A stretch of DNA of 64,000 nucleotides from Caulobacter sp. S45 (GTDB lineage Bacteria > Pseudomonadota > Alphaproteobacteria > Caulobacterales > Caulobacteraceae). Where the stretch lies: assembly GCF_009765965.1 (NCBI RefSeq), contig NZ_LMUL01000014.1:2637812-2701811 (forward strand), written 5' to 3'. Below the pieces are notes generated by a model that was given only the letters and a program-made list of their open reading frames with translations, ran no database searches and was not told the DNA's origin. Both the position numbers and the translations under genes were made by a program. Of this stretch, positions 1 to 9,625 are shown one piece after another; the first letter of the stretch is position 1, and each line of letters opens with the position of its first letter.

Positions 1-1087
1 TGATCTCGCCGGCGCCCGAACGGATCGCCGAGGTGCTGCCGACCACCGACTGCATGACCTCCTGCAGCCGATCCATCGCCGCATTGAAGTCCTGGCGCAG
101 CTTCTCGTACAGGGCGGCGGAAACCTTGATCTCGAGCTTGAAGGGCTCGCTCAGGCGGAAGGTCATTTCGCCGGCGGCCATCTTTTCCAGGCCGGCGCCG
201 ATCGCCTGAAGCGCGGCGGTCTGCTGGGCGACGGCGGCTTCGCGGGCCGCGCCGTGACGGGTCTTCTCCGTTTCCGCGGCCTGGCGCTCGGCTTCGGCTT
301 CGTCCTTGAGCCGGCTGTTGTCCGCGACGGCGGCCTTGAAGGCGTGGATCGCTCCGGCCATCTGGCCGATCTCGTCGGCGTGGTGGATCGCTGGGATGAC
401 GACAGCCGTATCGCCGGCGGCGAGCCGGGTCATGGCGGCGCTCATCTCCGCGACGGGTTTCCCGACCGTGCGGGTCAACGCCCAGGCCAGCAGGCCGGCG
501 AAGGCGAGCGCCACGGCGCAGCCGAGCGTCAGGGCGGTCATGGCGTCTTGGAAGGCGCCTCGTTCCGCCTGCCGCCGCGCGCCGCGGATTTCGCGCTCTT
601 GGGTGGCGATGTTTTTCACCACGTTGCGGATGTCGTGCAAGCGTCCGTTGGCGAGCACGTCCGCCCGCGCCTGTTCGACCTTGGCGGGATCGTGGGCCTG
701 GGCGAAGGCCTGTTCGGCCTCCTGATGGAATTGTGCGGCCAGATCGCCGATGCGCGCGCCGTCCGCCTTTTCAGCCTCGCTGCGGGCCGCGGCCTGGAAA
801 GTGGTCGCGGCGGAGGCGTAATCGTTTCCGTATTCGGCGTATTTCCCCTGGAACCGCTCGTCGGGTTTGGCGACGAAGCCGCGCATGGTGTCCTGCTGGT
901 TGGCCAGGGCCGCCATCATGGCGCCGCTGAGCTCCAGCATCCGGTAGCTGTACTCGTCGGCTTCCACCGCCGTCTGGGTCGCCGACATGCGCGTGGCGAT
1001 CACGCCGCCGGTCAACAGGAAAACAGCCGACAGCGCCGCAAACGCAGTCACCAGCTTCCGCGAAATTTTCCAGTTCGAAAAAAGCAT
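1..1087 (-). CDS. Methyl-accepting chemotaxis protein, N-terminal part (cut by window start)
   Basis: Transmembrane chemoreceptor that would signal to CheA/CheW. About 362 residues are visible, from an ATG at 1087 reading MLFSNWKISRK. A first membrane helix lies at about residues 11-33. A helical periplasmic sensor region follows, then a second helix at about 185-207 (LGCAVALAFAGLLAWAL), a HAMP-like segment and a second linker ending LQEVMQSVVGSTSAIRSGAGEI. The RSGAGEI stretch is typical of the entry to the methyl-accepting signalling domain in Caulobacter receptors. The conserved hairpin tip lies beyond the window. The ligand cannot be told. The frame is open throughout; the long plus-strand frame opposite is a GC shadow. 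Confidence 0.9.
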   Translation of the reverse strand, partial: MLFSNWKISRKLVTAFAALSAVFLLTGGVIATRMSATQTAVEADEYSYRMLELSGAMMAALANQQDTMRGFVAKPDERFQGKYAEYGNDYASAATTFQAAARSEAEKADGARIGDLAAQFHQEAEQAFAQAHDPAKVEQARADVLANGRLHDIRNVVKNIATQEREIRGARRQAERGAFQDAMTALTLGCAVALAFAGLLAWALTRTVGKPVAEMSAAMTRLAAGDTAVVIPAIHHADEIGQMAGAIHAFKAAVADNSRLKDEAEAERQAAETEKTRHGAAREAAVAQQTAALQAIGAGLEKMAAGEMTFRLSEPFKLEIKVSAALYEKLRQDFNAAMDRLQEVMQSVVGSTSAIRSGAGEI

Positions 1088-1271
1088 ATGCCCCCTCGGT
1101 GTCCGGCTTAAGGACCGGTTTGCTGCAACCGCGGAGGCGGGGTCGGCCGATACTGGGCCGACGCCCATACTGAAGACCATCCGATGTCGTGCAGGGGGGA
1201 CTGTTGGCGTAAACGATGAAAATCTCGTTCATCAAACGCCGTGCCGACGCATCAATCGTGACGTGTGGGGC

Positions 1272-2249
<978 letters not shown>

Positions 2250-2343
2250 GCGGACGCCCTTGATGGTCCCGGACCTAGGCCGCGCCGGGAACTTCGCGGG
2301 AGCTTGGAAGGTTGGATTTCGACCAGCCACGGGAGGACCTACC

Positions 2344-2667
2344 ATGCCTCAGGGCGACAAATCGAAATACACCGACAAGCAGGAACGCAAGGCCGACCAT
2401 ATCGCCGAGGGTTACGAAAAACGCGGCGTGTCGGACAAGGAGGCCGAGCGGCGCGGCTGGGCCACCGTCAACAAGGACGATGGCGGCGGCAAGAAGGCCG
2501 GCGGGTCCGGTCGCGGCAAGTCGACCGGCCATCCCGCCGCGCACAAGGGCGGCAAGTCGGGCGGCGAGGCCTCGGCTTCGCGTTCGGCCGTGGACCGCTC
2601 GGCTTCGGCGAAGAAAGCCGCCGCCACCCGCAAGCGCAACGCCGAACACGGCCACGCCCACCATTGA
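2344..2667 (+). CDS. Small basic KGG-rich protein (often annotated plasmid stabilization protein)
   Basis: A 107-residue hydrophilic, lysine/glycine-rich protein. The N-terminal half (GDKSKYTDKQERKADHIAEG, then a GVSDKEAERRGWATVNK-like stretch) matches a widespread small proteobacterial family often labelled plasmid stabilization protein, with no proven function. The C-terminal half is a low-complexity KKAGGSGRGKS / ASAKKAAATRKR tail that could bind nucleic acid (inference). The ATG at 2344 follows a GGGAGG ribosome-binding site at 2331-2336. It is an isolated single gene, divergent from the aldo/keto reductase. Confidence 0.8.
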   Translation: MPQGDKSKYTDKQERKADHIAEGYEKRGVSDKEAERRGWATVNKDDGGGKKAGGSGRGKSTGHPAAHKGGKSGGEASASRSAVDRSASAKKAAATRKRNAEHGHAHH

Positions 2668-2769
2668 CCGGGTCGATTTGCATCCCGCGTCGATAATCCA
2701 CGTCTGGCGGCTTTAGGCGGCGAACGGTAAGTCCCTTCCAGGTGGACGCCCGAGGGACTGCGCTGCGAC

Positions 2770-3813
2770 ATGGCTGAGTATCAGGGTTCGGCGCGCGTCT
2801 CCGCCACGGTCGCCTGCTTCGGGGAGTTGATGCTGCGGCTGGCGGCCCCCGATAGCGAACTTCTGTTGCAGTCGGGGCGGCTGCTGGCGCAGTTCGGCGG
2901 CGCGGAGGCCAATGTCGGGGTGTCGCTGGCGCACTTCGGGCACCGGGTGCGCGCGATCACCGTCCTGCCCGACAACCCTATCGGCGAAGCAGCCCTCGGC
3001 GAACTGCGGCGGCATGGGGTGGACACGAGCTTCCTGAAGCGCCGTCCGGGGCGGATGGGGATTTACTTCCTCACGCCCGGCGCGGTGCTGCGCCCTTCCG
3101 AAGTGCTGTACGACCGGGCCGGCTCCGCCTTCGCCGAGACCGGGGCGGACGAATACGATTTCGAGACCGCCCTGGCCGGCTGCGACTGGCTGCACCTGTC
3201 CGGCATCACCCCTGCGGTCAGTCCGCAGGCGGCGGCGGCGGCCCTGGCGGCGGTGCGGATGGCTAGTCGGCTGGGGGTGAAGGTGTCGTTCGACGGCAAC
3301 TACCGCGCCAAGCTGTGGGCGGCCTGGGGCGGGGATGCCCGGCCCGTGCTGAAGGAGCTGGTGTCCCACGCCGATCTGCTGTTCGGCGACGACCGCGACG
3401 TGGCCCTGATCCTGGAGCGCAGCTTCGACGATCCCGATCCGACAGCCCGGCGTACAGCCGCTGCGCAGGTCGCGTTCGACGCCTTTCCCAGGCTGCAGCA
3501 AATCGCCTGCACCCTTCGCACCGAACACGCCGTGTGCCGGCAAGCCTTGAGCGGCTTTATGGCGACGCGCCAAGGCGTGCATCGGGCGCCGGAACTGACG
3601 TTGGAGGGTGTGGTGGACCGGATCGGCACCGGCGACGCCTTCGCCGCCGGCGTGCTGCATGGCCTGACCACCGGGATGGAGGCGGAGCGCGCCTTGCGCT
3701 TCGGCTTGGCGGCGGCGGCGTTCAAGCATTCGACGCCAGGCGATTTCAGCCCCGCGCGGCTGGAAGACATCGAAGCCGGCCTTTCCGAAACGGGCCTGCA
3801 TGTGCGACGCTGA
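2770..3813 (+). CDS. kdgK: 2-keto-3-deoxygluconate kinase (PfkB family)
   Basis: Ribokinase/PfkB-family sugar kinase, 347 residues, predicted to make KDPG from 2-keto-3-deoxygluconate and ATP. The N-terminal ACFGELMLRL and FGGAEANVGVSLAHFG motifs form the substrate site. The PfkB C-terminal signature DRIGTGDAFAAG, with the catalytic Asp, is near residue 285. KDG-kinase specificity is inferred from overall likeness and from context: the window also encodes mannonate dehydratase, whose product is KDG. GH115 follows 60 bp downstream on the same strand. A 7-bp inverted repeat (2730-2736 with 2753-2759) lies just before the ATG and overlaps the likely Shine-Dalgarno bases; its meaning is unclear. 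Confidence 0.85.
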   Translation: MAEYQGSARVSATVACFGELMLRLAAPDSELLLQSGRLLAQFGGAEANVGVSLAHFGHRVRAITVLPDNPIGEAALGELRRHGVDTSFLKRRPGRMGIYFLTPGAVLRPSEVLYDRAGSAFAETGADEYDFETALAGCDWLHLSGITPAVSPQAAAAALAAVRMASRLGVKVSFDGNYRAKLWAAWGGDARPVLKELVSHADLLFGDDRDVALILERSFDDPDPTARRTAAAQVAFDAFPRLQQIACTLRTEHAVCRQALSGFMATRQGVHRAPELTLEGVVDRIGTGDAFAAGVLHGLTTGMEAERALRFGLAAAAFKHSTPGDFSPARLEDIEAGLSETGLHVRR

Positions 3814-3873
3814 GGTCCTGATCCACACAAACTGAACAAGCCGTCGAAGAACGGTTGCGGGAGCGGAACGACG

Positions 3874-6768
3874 ATGGAAAATGATAGCGCTACCTTTGCG
3901 CCTCTCCGCTTCGCTGGCGGAGTCGCGGCCTTGGCGATCGCGGCTGCGATCCTGATGTCCAGTCCGGCATCGGCCATCGAGGTGCAGTCGTCGTGTCTCG
4001 GGGCTGCAGCCGTCTGCGAGGGCGGCTCGACCGCCGCCTTCGCCCTCATCGCGCAAGGACGGCCTGCGATCCTGGCGGTGGACGCCGGAGACCTGCCGGG
4101 CGTGGGCCGGGCCGCCGACGACGTGCGCGCCGACCTGGCGCGGCTGGCGGGCGGAACGGCGTCTCCGGATACGACGATCATCGCCGGCACGCTCGGCCAC
4201 AACCCCGTCATCGACCGGCTGGTGCGCGAGGGGCGGCTGGACGTGAGCGGCGTCGCCGGCCGCTGGGAGGCGTTCGTGCAGCAGGTGGTGGAGCATCCCG
4301 CGCCGGGGATCGAGCGCGCCCTGGTGATCGCCGGCGCCGACCGTCGCGGAACCATCTTCGGCCTGTACGATCTTTCGGAACGCGCGGGCGTTTCGCCCTG
4401 GGCCTGGTGGGCCGACGTGCCGGTTCCGCATCGGCCCGACCTATACGTCACCGCCGGGCGACGGGTTGAAGCGCCGGCCGTGCGCTATCGGGGTATCTTC
4501 CTCAACGACGAGGACCCGTCGCTGAAGGGCTGGGTCGACGCGACCTATGGCGGGTTCAACCACCGCTTCTACGCCAAGGTGTTCGAGCTGACCCTGCGGA
4601 TGAAGGGGAACTTCCTGTGGCCGGCCATGTGGGGCAAGGCCTTTGCCGACGACGACGCCGAGAGCCCAGGCCTGGCCAACGCCTATGGCGTGGTGATGGG
4701 CACCTCCCACCATGAGCCGATGGCCCGCAACCAGGCGGAATGGACCCGATACGGCAAAGGTCCGTGGGATTACACCCAGAACGCCGATGTGCTGCGCGGC
4801 TTCTGGCGCAAGGGGATCGAGCGGCTGGGGAGCAACGAGGCCCTGGTCACGGTCGGCATGCGCGGCGACGGCGACAAGCCGATGACCGAGGGATCGCCCA
4901 TCCAACTGCTGGAGAAGATCGTCGCCGACCAGCGCAAGATCATCGGCGACGTCACCCATCTCGATCCGGCCCGCACGCCCCAGGTTTGGGCGATCTACAA
5001 GGAGGTGCAGGACTATTACGACCACGGCATGCGCGTGCCCGACGACGTGACGCTGCTGTTTTCCGACGACAACTGGGGCGACCTACGCCGTCTGCCGGAG
5101 TTGGGCCACACGCGGGCGGGCGGCTACGGCGTCTACTACCACTTCGACTATGTCGGCGGCCCTCGGAACTACAAGTGGATCAACACCAACCAGGTCGAGC
5201 GCATCTGGGAGCAGATGCACCTGGCCCACGCCTACGGCGCCGATCAGCTGTGGATCGTCAATGTCGGCGACCTGAAGCCGATGGAGCTGCCGATCCAGTT
5301 CTTCCTCGACTATGCCTGGAACCCGGACGCCTGGCCGGTGGACAAACTCGGCGACTACACGCGCCAGTGGGCCGCCGAGCAGTTCGGCGCCGTCCATTCC
5401 GCCGAAATCGCCGAGCTGCTGACCCGCTACACCCAGTACAATGCGCGGCGGAAGCCCGAGCTGCTGGAGCCCACGACCTACAGCCTGACCGACTATCGCG
5501 AGGCGGAGCGGGTCGCCGACGCCTATGAGGCCCTCGCCGCCAAGGCCCGCGTGATCCGAGCCCAGCTTCCGCCCGGCTACGACGACGCCTTCGTGGAGTT
5601 GGTGCTCTATCCGGTGGAGGCCAGCGCCAACCTGAACCGGCTCTATGTGACCACGGGTCTGAACCGGCTCTACGCCGCCCAGGGACGCGCTGCGACCAAC
5701 CGCACGGCGGTCGAGGTCAAGGCCCTGTTCCAGCGCGACGAGGCGCTGACCCACCTCTACAACGACGAGGTCGCCCACGGGAAATGGACCCACATGATGG
5801 ACCAGACCCACATCGGCTACACCTCCTGGCGCGACCCCAAGGTCAACATCATGCCTAAGCTCCAGACCCTGGCCCTCCCGGCGGCGGGCGCGCTGGGCGT
5901 GGCGGTGGAGGGCGATGCACGAGCCTGGCCGGCGGCGCCGGGCGCGCCGCGCCTGTCGTTTGACCGCTACGGCGCCGCCAGCCGCTACATCGAGGTGTTC
6001 GATCGCGGCGCGGGGCCCATCCGCTACGCGATTTCCGGCGGAGCGCCCTGGCTGCGCGTCTCCGATCCCGAGGGCGATGTCGGTGAACAGAAACGGCTCC
6101 TGGTCTTGGTCGACTGGAGCAGGGCGCCCACGGGCCACGGCGAGGCGTCGCTGACAGTGCGCGGGTCCGACGGGACCGCCGTGACGGTCGCGGTCTCCGC
6201 CGACAATGCGGCGGCCCAAGTCTCGAAAGACGGGGGCGAAGCCTTCGTCGAGGGTGACGGTTATGTGGCGATAGAGGCGGCGCACTACGCCCGCGCCGTG
6301 GAGGCGGGCGGAGTGGGTTGGGGTGTCGTGCCGGACCTCGGGCGCACCGTTTCCGGTGTGACCAGCTTCCCGGTCACTGCGCCCTCCCAGGCGCCCGGCG
6401 CTGGCGCCCACCTCGACTACGCCGTCATCTTGACCAAGGGCGGCCCGGTCGCGGTGCAGGTCGCCGTCGCGCCGTCGCTGGATTTCCGGGGCAAGGGCGG
6501 CTTGCGTTATGCGGTCTCCATCGACGGCGGCGCACCCCAGGTGGTCAACCTGGAGGGCGATCCATCCAAGGACGCCTGGGATCGCTCAGTCGCCGACAAT
6601 GCGCGGGTGCTCGTCACCCGTTTCCCCACGGTCGTGGCTGGACCGCATGTGGTGCGATTGTGGCGGGTCGATCCGGGCGTGGTGTTCGAGCGGGTGGTGC
6701 TCGATCTCGGCGGGGTCAAGCCCAGCTATCTCGGGCCGCCGGAAAGCCAGCGGTTGGGGGCGCCCTGA
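3874..6768 (+). CDS. GH115 xylan alpha-1,2-glucuronidase
   Basis: Secreted or periplasmic glycoside hydrolase of family GH115, 964 residues, expected to remove (4-O-methyl-)glucuronic acid side chains from polymeric and oligomeric xylan. A signal peptide ends near residue 34 (MSSPASA). Family hallmarks include the stretch around residues 205-290 (NDEDPSLKGW, GGFNHRFYAKVFEL, MKGNFLWPAMW, MGTSHHEPM), NWGDLRRLP and the DQLWIVNVGDLKPMELP block. A GH115 C-terminal beta domain starts near residue 785 (GYVAIEAAHYARA). The length is normal. The first codons contain an operator-like palindrome (3882-3895). It ends 3 bp before the converging GH43 gene. Confidence 0.95.
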   Translation: MENDSATFAPLRFAGGVAALAIAAAILMSSPASAIEVQSSCLGAAAVCEGGSTAAFALIAQGRPAILAVDAGDLPGVGRAADDVRADLARLAGGTASPDTTIIAGTLGHNPVIDRLVREGRLDVSGVAGRWEAFVQQVVEHPAPGIERALVIAGADRRGTIFGLYDLSERAGVSPWAWWADVPVPHRPDLYVTAGRRVEAPAVRYRGIFLNDEDPSLKGWVDATYGGFNHRFYAKVFELTLRMKGNFLWPAMWGKAFADDDAESPGLANAYGVVMGTSHHEPMARNQAEWTRYGKGPWDYTQNADVLRGFWRKGIERLGSNEALVTVGMRGDGDKPMTEGSPIQLLEKIVADQRKIIGDVTHLDPARTPQVWAIYKEVQDYYDHGMRVPDDVTLLFSDDNWGDLRRLPELGHTRAGGYGVYYHFDYVGGPRNYKWINTNQVERIWEQMHLAHAYGADQLWIVNVGDLKPMELPIQFFLDYAWNPDAWPVDKLGDYTRQWAAEQFGAVHSAEIAELLTRYTQYNARRKPELLEPTTYSLTDYREAERVADAYEALAAKARVIRAQLPPGYDDAFVELVLYPVEASANLNRLYVTTGLNRLYAAQGRAATNRTAVEVKALFQRDEALTHLYNDEVAHGKWTHMMDQTHIGYTSWRDPKVNIMPKLQTLALPAAGALGVAVEGDARAWPAAPGAPRLSFDRYGAASRYIEVFDRGAGPIRYAISGGAPWLRVSDPEGDVGEQKRLLVLVDWSRAPTGHGEASLTVRGSDGTAVTVAVSADNAAAQVSKDGGEAFVEGDGYVAIEAAHYARAVEAGGVGWGVVPDLGRTVSGVTSFPVTAPSQAPGAGAHLDYAVILTKGGPVAVQVAVAPSLDFRGKGGLRYAVSIDGGAPQVVNLEGDPSKDAWDRSVADNARVLVTRFPTVVAGPHVVRLWRVDPGVVFERVVLDLGGVKPSYLGPPESQRLGAP
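3882..3895. promoter_or_regulatory. Operator-like palindrome inside the GH115 start codons
   Basis: TGATAGCGCTACCT, with a perfect TAGCGCTA core at 3885-3892, occupies codons 3-8 of the GH115 gene. The same core appears upstream of xylX and between GH67 and manD. It is probably bound by the same LacI-type repressor. Confidence 0.6.
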
Positions 6769-6771
6769 CCG

Positions 6772-8484
6772 CTAGTTCGGCGCGGCGTAGGCGTACATGC
6801 CCAGCATGGTCCCGACGAAGCCGTCGGCGACCTTGGTGCTGAAGATCGCGCCGTCCGCGTCCTTGACCAGGGTGCGCCACGGGCCGCCCGCTTGCGCATA
6901 GGCGAAGTCGTAACGGTCCCCCCGCGCTTCGATCCTCAGGCGGACGGGTTCGCCCGGCCGGTCCAGCGGCTCGGATGCAACTACGACACCGTCCAGCGGG
7001 TCCTTGGGATCGGCGCGACGCTCCACCCGGACCACGGCTCGGCCGTCCGCGTTCTTGGCGACGGCGATCAGCTCGTAGTGGCTTTCGTTCTGGAAGGCGG
7101 CGAGGCCGGCGCGGTCGCCAGGGCGTTCGGGAGCGTAGTGGACCATGACCGAAGCGGTGGCGAAGGCGTGCTGTTGCCGCCGGGCCAGGAAGCTCGGCTG
7201 GCCGATCCCGCCCAGCGGCTCCGACCGCGCTTGCAACGACAGCGATTCGGACCCGAGCCGCCACCAGGTTTGGCGCGGCGTGCGCAGCATCTCCCAATAC
7301 GGCGCGAGCTTGGTGGAGACGAAATCGTCGCGCACGGCGAAGTCGCCCTGGGTCGGGATTTTCGGAGTAGAGTCGGCCGCAAGCTTCGGGCGCTCGGCGA
7401 CGTACTTCACGTCCTCGCCGGGTGCGGTGATCTCCGGCCAGCCGTCCTTCCAGCGCACCGGCGCCAGGAAGGTCTCGCGCCCCGTATTGTAAAGGCCATC
7501 CGTATACGGACGGGTCGCCAGAAAGCTCGCCCACCAGTCCCCGTTCGGGGTGGTGACGAAGTCGGCGTGGCCGGCGGAGGTGATCGGGTCGGGCCGCTTT
7601 GGATCGAGGTCGCGCTGGGTCAGGATCGGTCGCGGGGCAGGGACGTAGGGGCCCTCGATCCGGGCGCTGCGGAAGGCGACTTCGGAGTGCTGGTCCTGGG
7701 TGCCGCCCTCGGCCGCGATCAGGTAGTACATGCCGTCGTGGCGCAGCAGGTGCGGCCCCTCGATCCAGCGGGGATGGGTGGCGATGTCCGTCCCGCCGTT
7801 GACCAGCACGGTGCGCGGGCCGATCAGCCGCTTGGTCTTCGGATCGAACTGCTGCAGCCAGATCGCGCGATGGCCGTCATAGAGCGGCGTCCCCTCCGGC
7901 GGCCCGTTATTGACCATCCAGGCGCGGCCGTCGACATCGAAGAACAGCGATGGGTCGATGCCGTCGAAGCCCAGCCAGATGGGGTCGGACCATGGCCCCG
8001 CCGGGCTCTTCGCCGTCAGCAGGAAATTCTCACCGCAGTCGACGCAGGTGTTGACCAGATACCAGGTCCCGTCATGGAAGCCGATGTCCGGCGCGAACAC
8101 CCCGCGCGAGACGCCCAGGCGCTTGAAGTCGAGCTGCGTCGGCCGGTCCACCGCGGAGCCGATCTGGGTCCAGCTCACCAGGTCGCGGCTGTGGAAGATC
8201 GGCAGGGCGGGGAAGTAGGTGAAGCTGGAATTGACCAGATAGTAGTCCTCGCCCACGCGGGTGATGCTGGGATCGGGGTAGAAGCCCTCCAGGATCGGGT
8301 TGAGGTACTGGCCGGGGCCGGCCTTGCGTCCACGATAGACCGGCCAGTGGCCTTCATAGGCGAAGTGGCTGAAACGGGCGGTGTTTTGCGGTTCGGCGGC
8401 GTGAGCGGCGCCTGTAGACGAGGCCAACGCCAACAGGCCCAGCCAGGCGGCGCCGAACTGTCTTGGCTTGCGCGTCCCGCTCAT
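6772..8484 (-). CDS. GH43 beta-xylosidase / alpha-L-arabinofuranosidase
   Basis: Family 43 glycoside hydrolase, 570 residues, with a signal peptide ending near residue 30 (GAAHAA). The five-blade propeller domain carries the catalytic set: base Asp71 in GFYPDPSI, pKa modulator Asp177 in GIDPSL and acid Glu242 in WIEGPHL. A C-terminal concanavalin-like module (about residues 365-570), typical of XynB-type beta-xylosidases, follows. Substrate: xylo-oligosaccharide or arabinoxylan ends (inference). The ATG at 8484 overlaps the xylanase stop by four bases (ATGA), so it is translationally coupled as the last gene of the transporter-GH3-GH10-GH43 operon. Confidence 0.92.
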   Translation of the reverse strand: MSGTRKPRQFGAAWLGLLALASSTGAAHAAEPQNTARFSHFAYEGHWPVYRGRKAGPGQYLNPILEGFYPDPSITRVGEDYYLVNSSFTYFPALPIFHSRDLVSWTQIGSAVDRPTQLDFKRLGVSRGVFAPDIGFHDGTWYLVNTCVDCGENFLLTAKSPAGPWSDPIWLGFDGIDPSLFFDVDGRAWMVNNGPPEGTPLYDGHRAIWLQQFDPKTKRLIGPRTVLVNGGTDIATHPRWIEGPHLLRHDGMYYLIAAEGGTQDQHSEVAFRSARIEGPYVPAPRPILTQRDLDPKRPDPITSAGHADFVTTPNGDWWASFLATRPYTDGLYNTGRETFLAPVRWKDGWPEITAPGEDVKYVAERPKLAADSTPKIPTQGDFAVRDDFVSTKLAPYWEMLRTPRQTWWRLGSESLSLQARSEPLGGIGQPSFLARRQQHAFATASVMVHYAPERPGDRAGLAAFQNESHYELIAVAKNADGRAVVRVERRADPKDPLDGVVVASEPLDRPGEPVRLRIEARGDRYDFAYAQAGGPWRTLVKDADGAIFSTKVADGFVGTMLGMYAYAAPN

Positions 8485-9623
8485 CGGCTTGGCGCGCTGC
8501 GCAGCGCCTGGGCCACAGCTTCCCGCAACGGCTTGGCCTTGAGGTCGCCGTCGTAGAGCGTCGGGCGTTCCGGCAGTCCGTCGGCGCGCGGCGTCTCGGC
8601 CTGTAACCAGGAGTACTTGTCCACCAGCCCCCAGCTCAGCACCTGCTTCACCTGGCGGTAGCTGAGGGTCAGGTCGAGATAAGCGCGGGCGTAGTCCGCG
8701 ACGGCCCTGTCGCGGACGGCGATATCGGCCGGCAGGTGTTTGTCGGCGACGTCGAATTCGGTGATCAGCAGATCGAGCCCCATGCCCGTGGCCGAATCCA
8801 GGAATCGCACCCACTCGGCGGTCTGGGCCGTCGCCAGTTTGCCGACGTCTTGGCCCATGGGCTGGATGTGGCTTTGCAGGCCCAGCGCATCGACCGGCAC
8901 CTTGTTCGCCTTCAGCCGCTCCAACAGGCGCAGCACCCCGTCGCGATGGTTGGCGTCGGCGGGTTCCCAGCTCATGTAGTCGTTGTAGACCAGCTGGGCA
9001 TGGGGCGCGGCGCGGCGGGCCGCGTGGAAGGCGATGTCGATCACCTCGGTCCCGAGATAGCGGGTGAACACCGTCTCGCGCATCTGGCCGGTGGTCTCAT
9101 CGACGGTCTCGTTGACCACGTCCCAGGAGCGGATGTGCGGATAGTGGGCGCAGACCGTCTCGATATGATCGACCAGCAGCTTCTCGGCCGCCGCGCCCGG
9201 ATTGGAGCCGAAGTCGTGATCGTTGACCCAGGCCGGCAGGTACTGGCTTCTATGCCAGAGCAGGTTGTGGCCGCGCATCTCCAGGCCGCCGGCGGCGGCC
9301 TTGGCCTGCATCGCATCGCCGCGCTCGAAGGTGTAGACGCCCGGCGCCGGATGCAGGGCGTACCACTTCAGTTCGTTCTCCGGGACGATCACGCCGCATT
9401 CCGAGGCCAGCAGCGCCCAGTAGCGCGGGTCGGCGTAGGAGCCGTTCACGCGCCCCGGCCGCCCTGCCCCGACCGCGCCGCCGAACCGCATCCCCCTGGC
9501 GCGGGCGAAGGTGTCGAGCGATGGGGACTGGGCCAGTGCGGGAGCGGCGCTCATGGCCATGCCGGCGGCGGCGGCGAGGGTGAGGCAGGCGCGTCTCGAG
9601 ACCCGCTCGGGTGAAGAGGGCAT
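8481..9623 (-). CDS. GH10 endo-1,4-beta-xylanase
   Basis: Endo-acting xylanase of family GH10, 380 residues. The N terminus (SRRACLTLAAAAG, cut near AQS at about residue 32) looks like a twin-arginine signal. The acid/base is Glu172 in WDVVNETVD and the nucleophile is Glu289 in LLITEFDV. HNLLWH and VPENELKW are further GH10 signatures. It would cut the xylan backbone for the exo-enzymes encoded on both sides. It starts 2 bp after the GH3 stop and overlaps the GH43 start by 4 bp. Confidence 0.96.
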   Translation of the reverse strand: MPSSPERVSRRACLTLAAAAGMAMSAAPALAQSPSLDTFARARGMRFGGAVGAGRPGRVNGSYADPRYWALLASECGVIVPENELKWYALHPAPGVYTFERGDAMQAKAAAGGLEMRGHNLLWHRSQYLPAWVNDHDFGSNPGAAAEKLLVDHIETVCAHYPHIRSWDVVNETVDETTGQMRETVFTRYLGTEVIDIAFHAARRAAPHAQLVYNDYMSWEPADANHRDGVLRLLERLKANKVPVDALGLQSHIQPMGQDVGKLATAQTAEWVRFLDSATGMGLDLLITEFDVADKHLPADIAVRDRAVADYARAYLDLTLSYRQVKQVLSWGLVDKYSWLQAETPRADGLPERPTLYDGDLKAKPLREAVAQALRSAPSR

Positions 9624-9625
9624 GG

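Noticed and set aside
2713-4431. A 572-codon minus-strand frame opposite kdgK and the GH115 start
   Set aside because: It runs across two well-supported genes and the gap between them and shows no recognisable domain.
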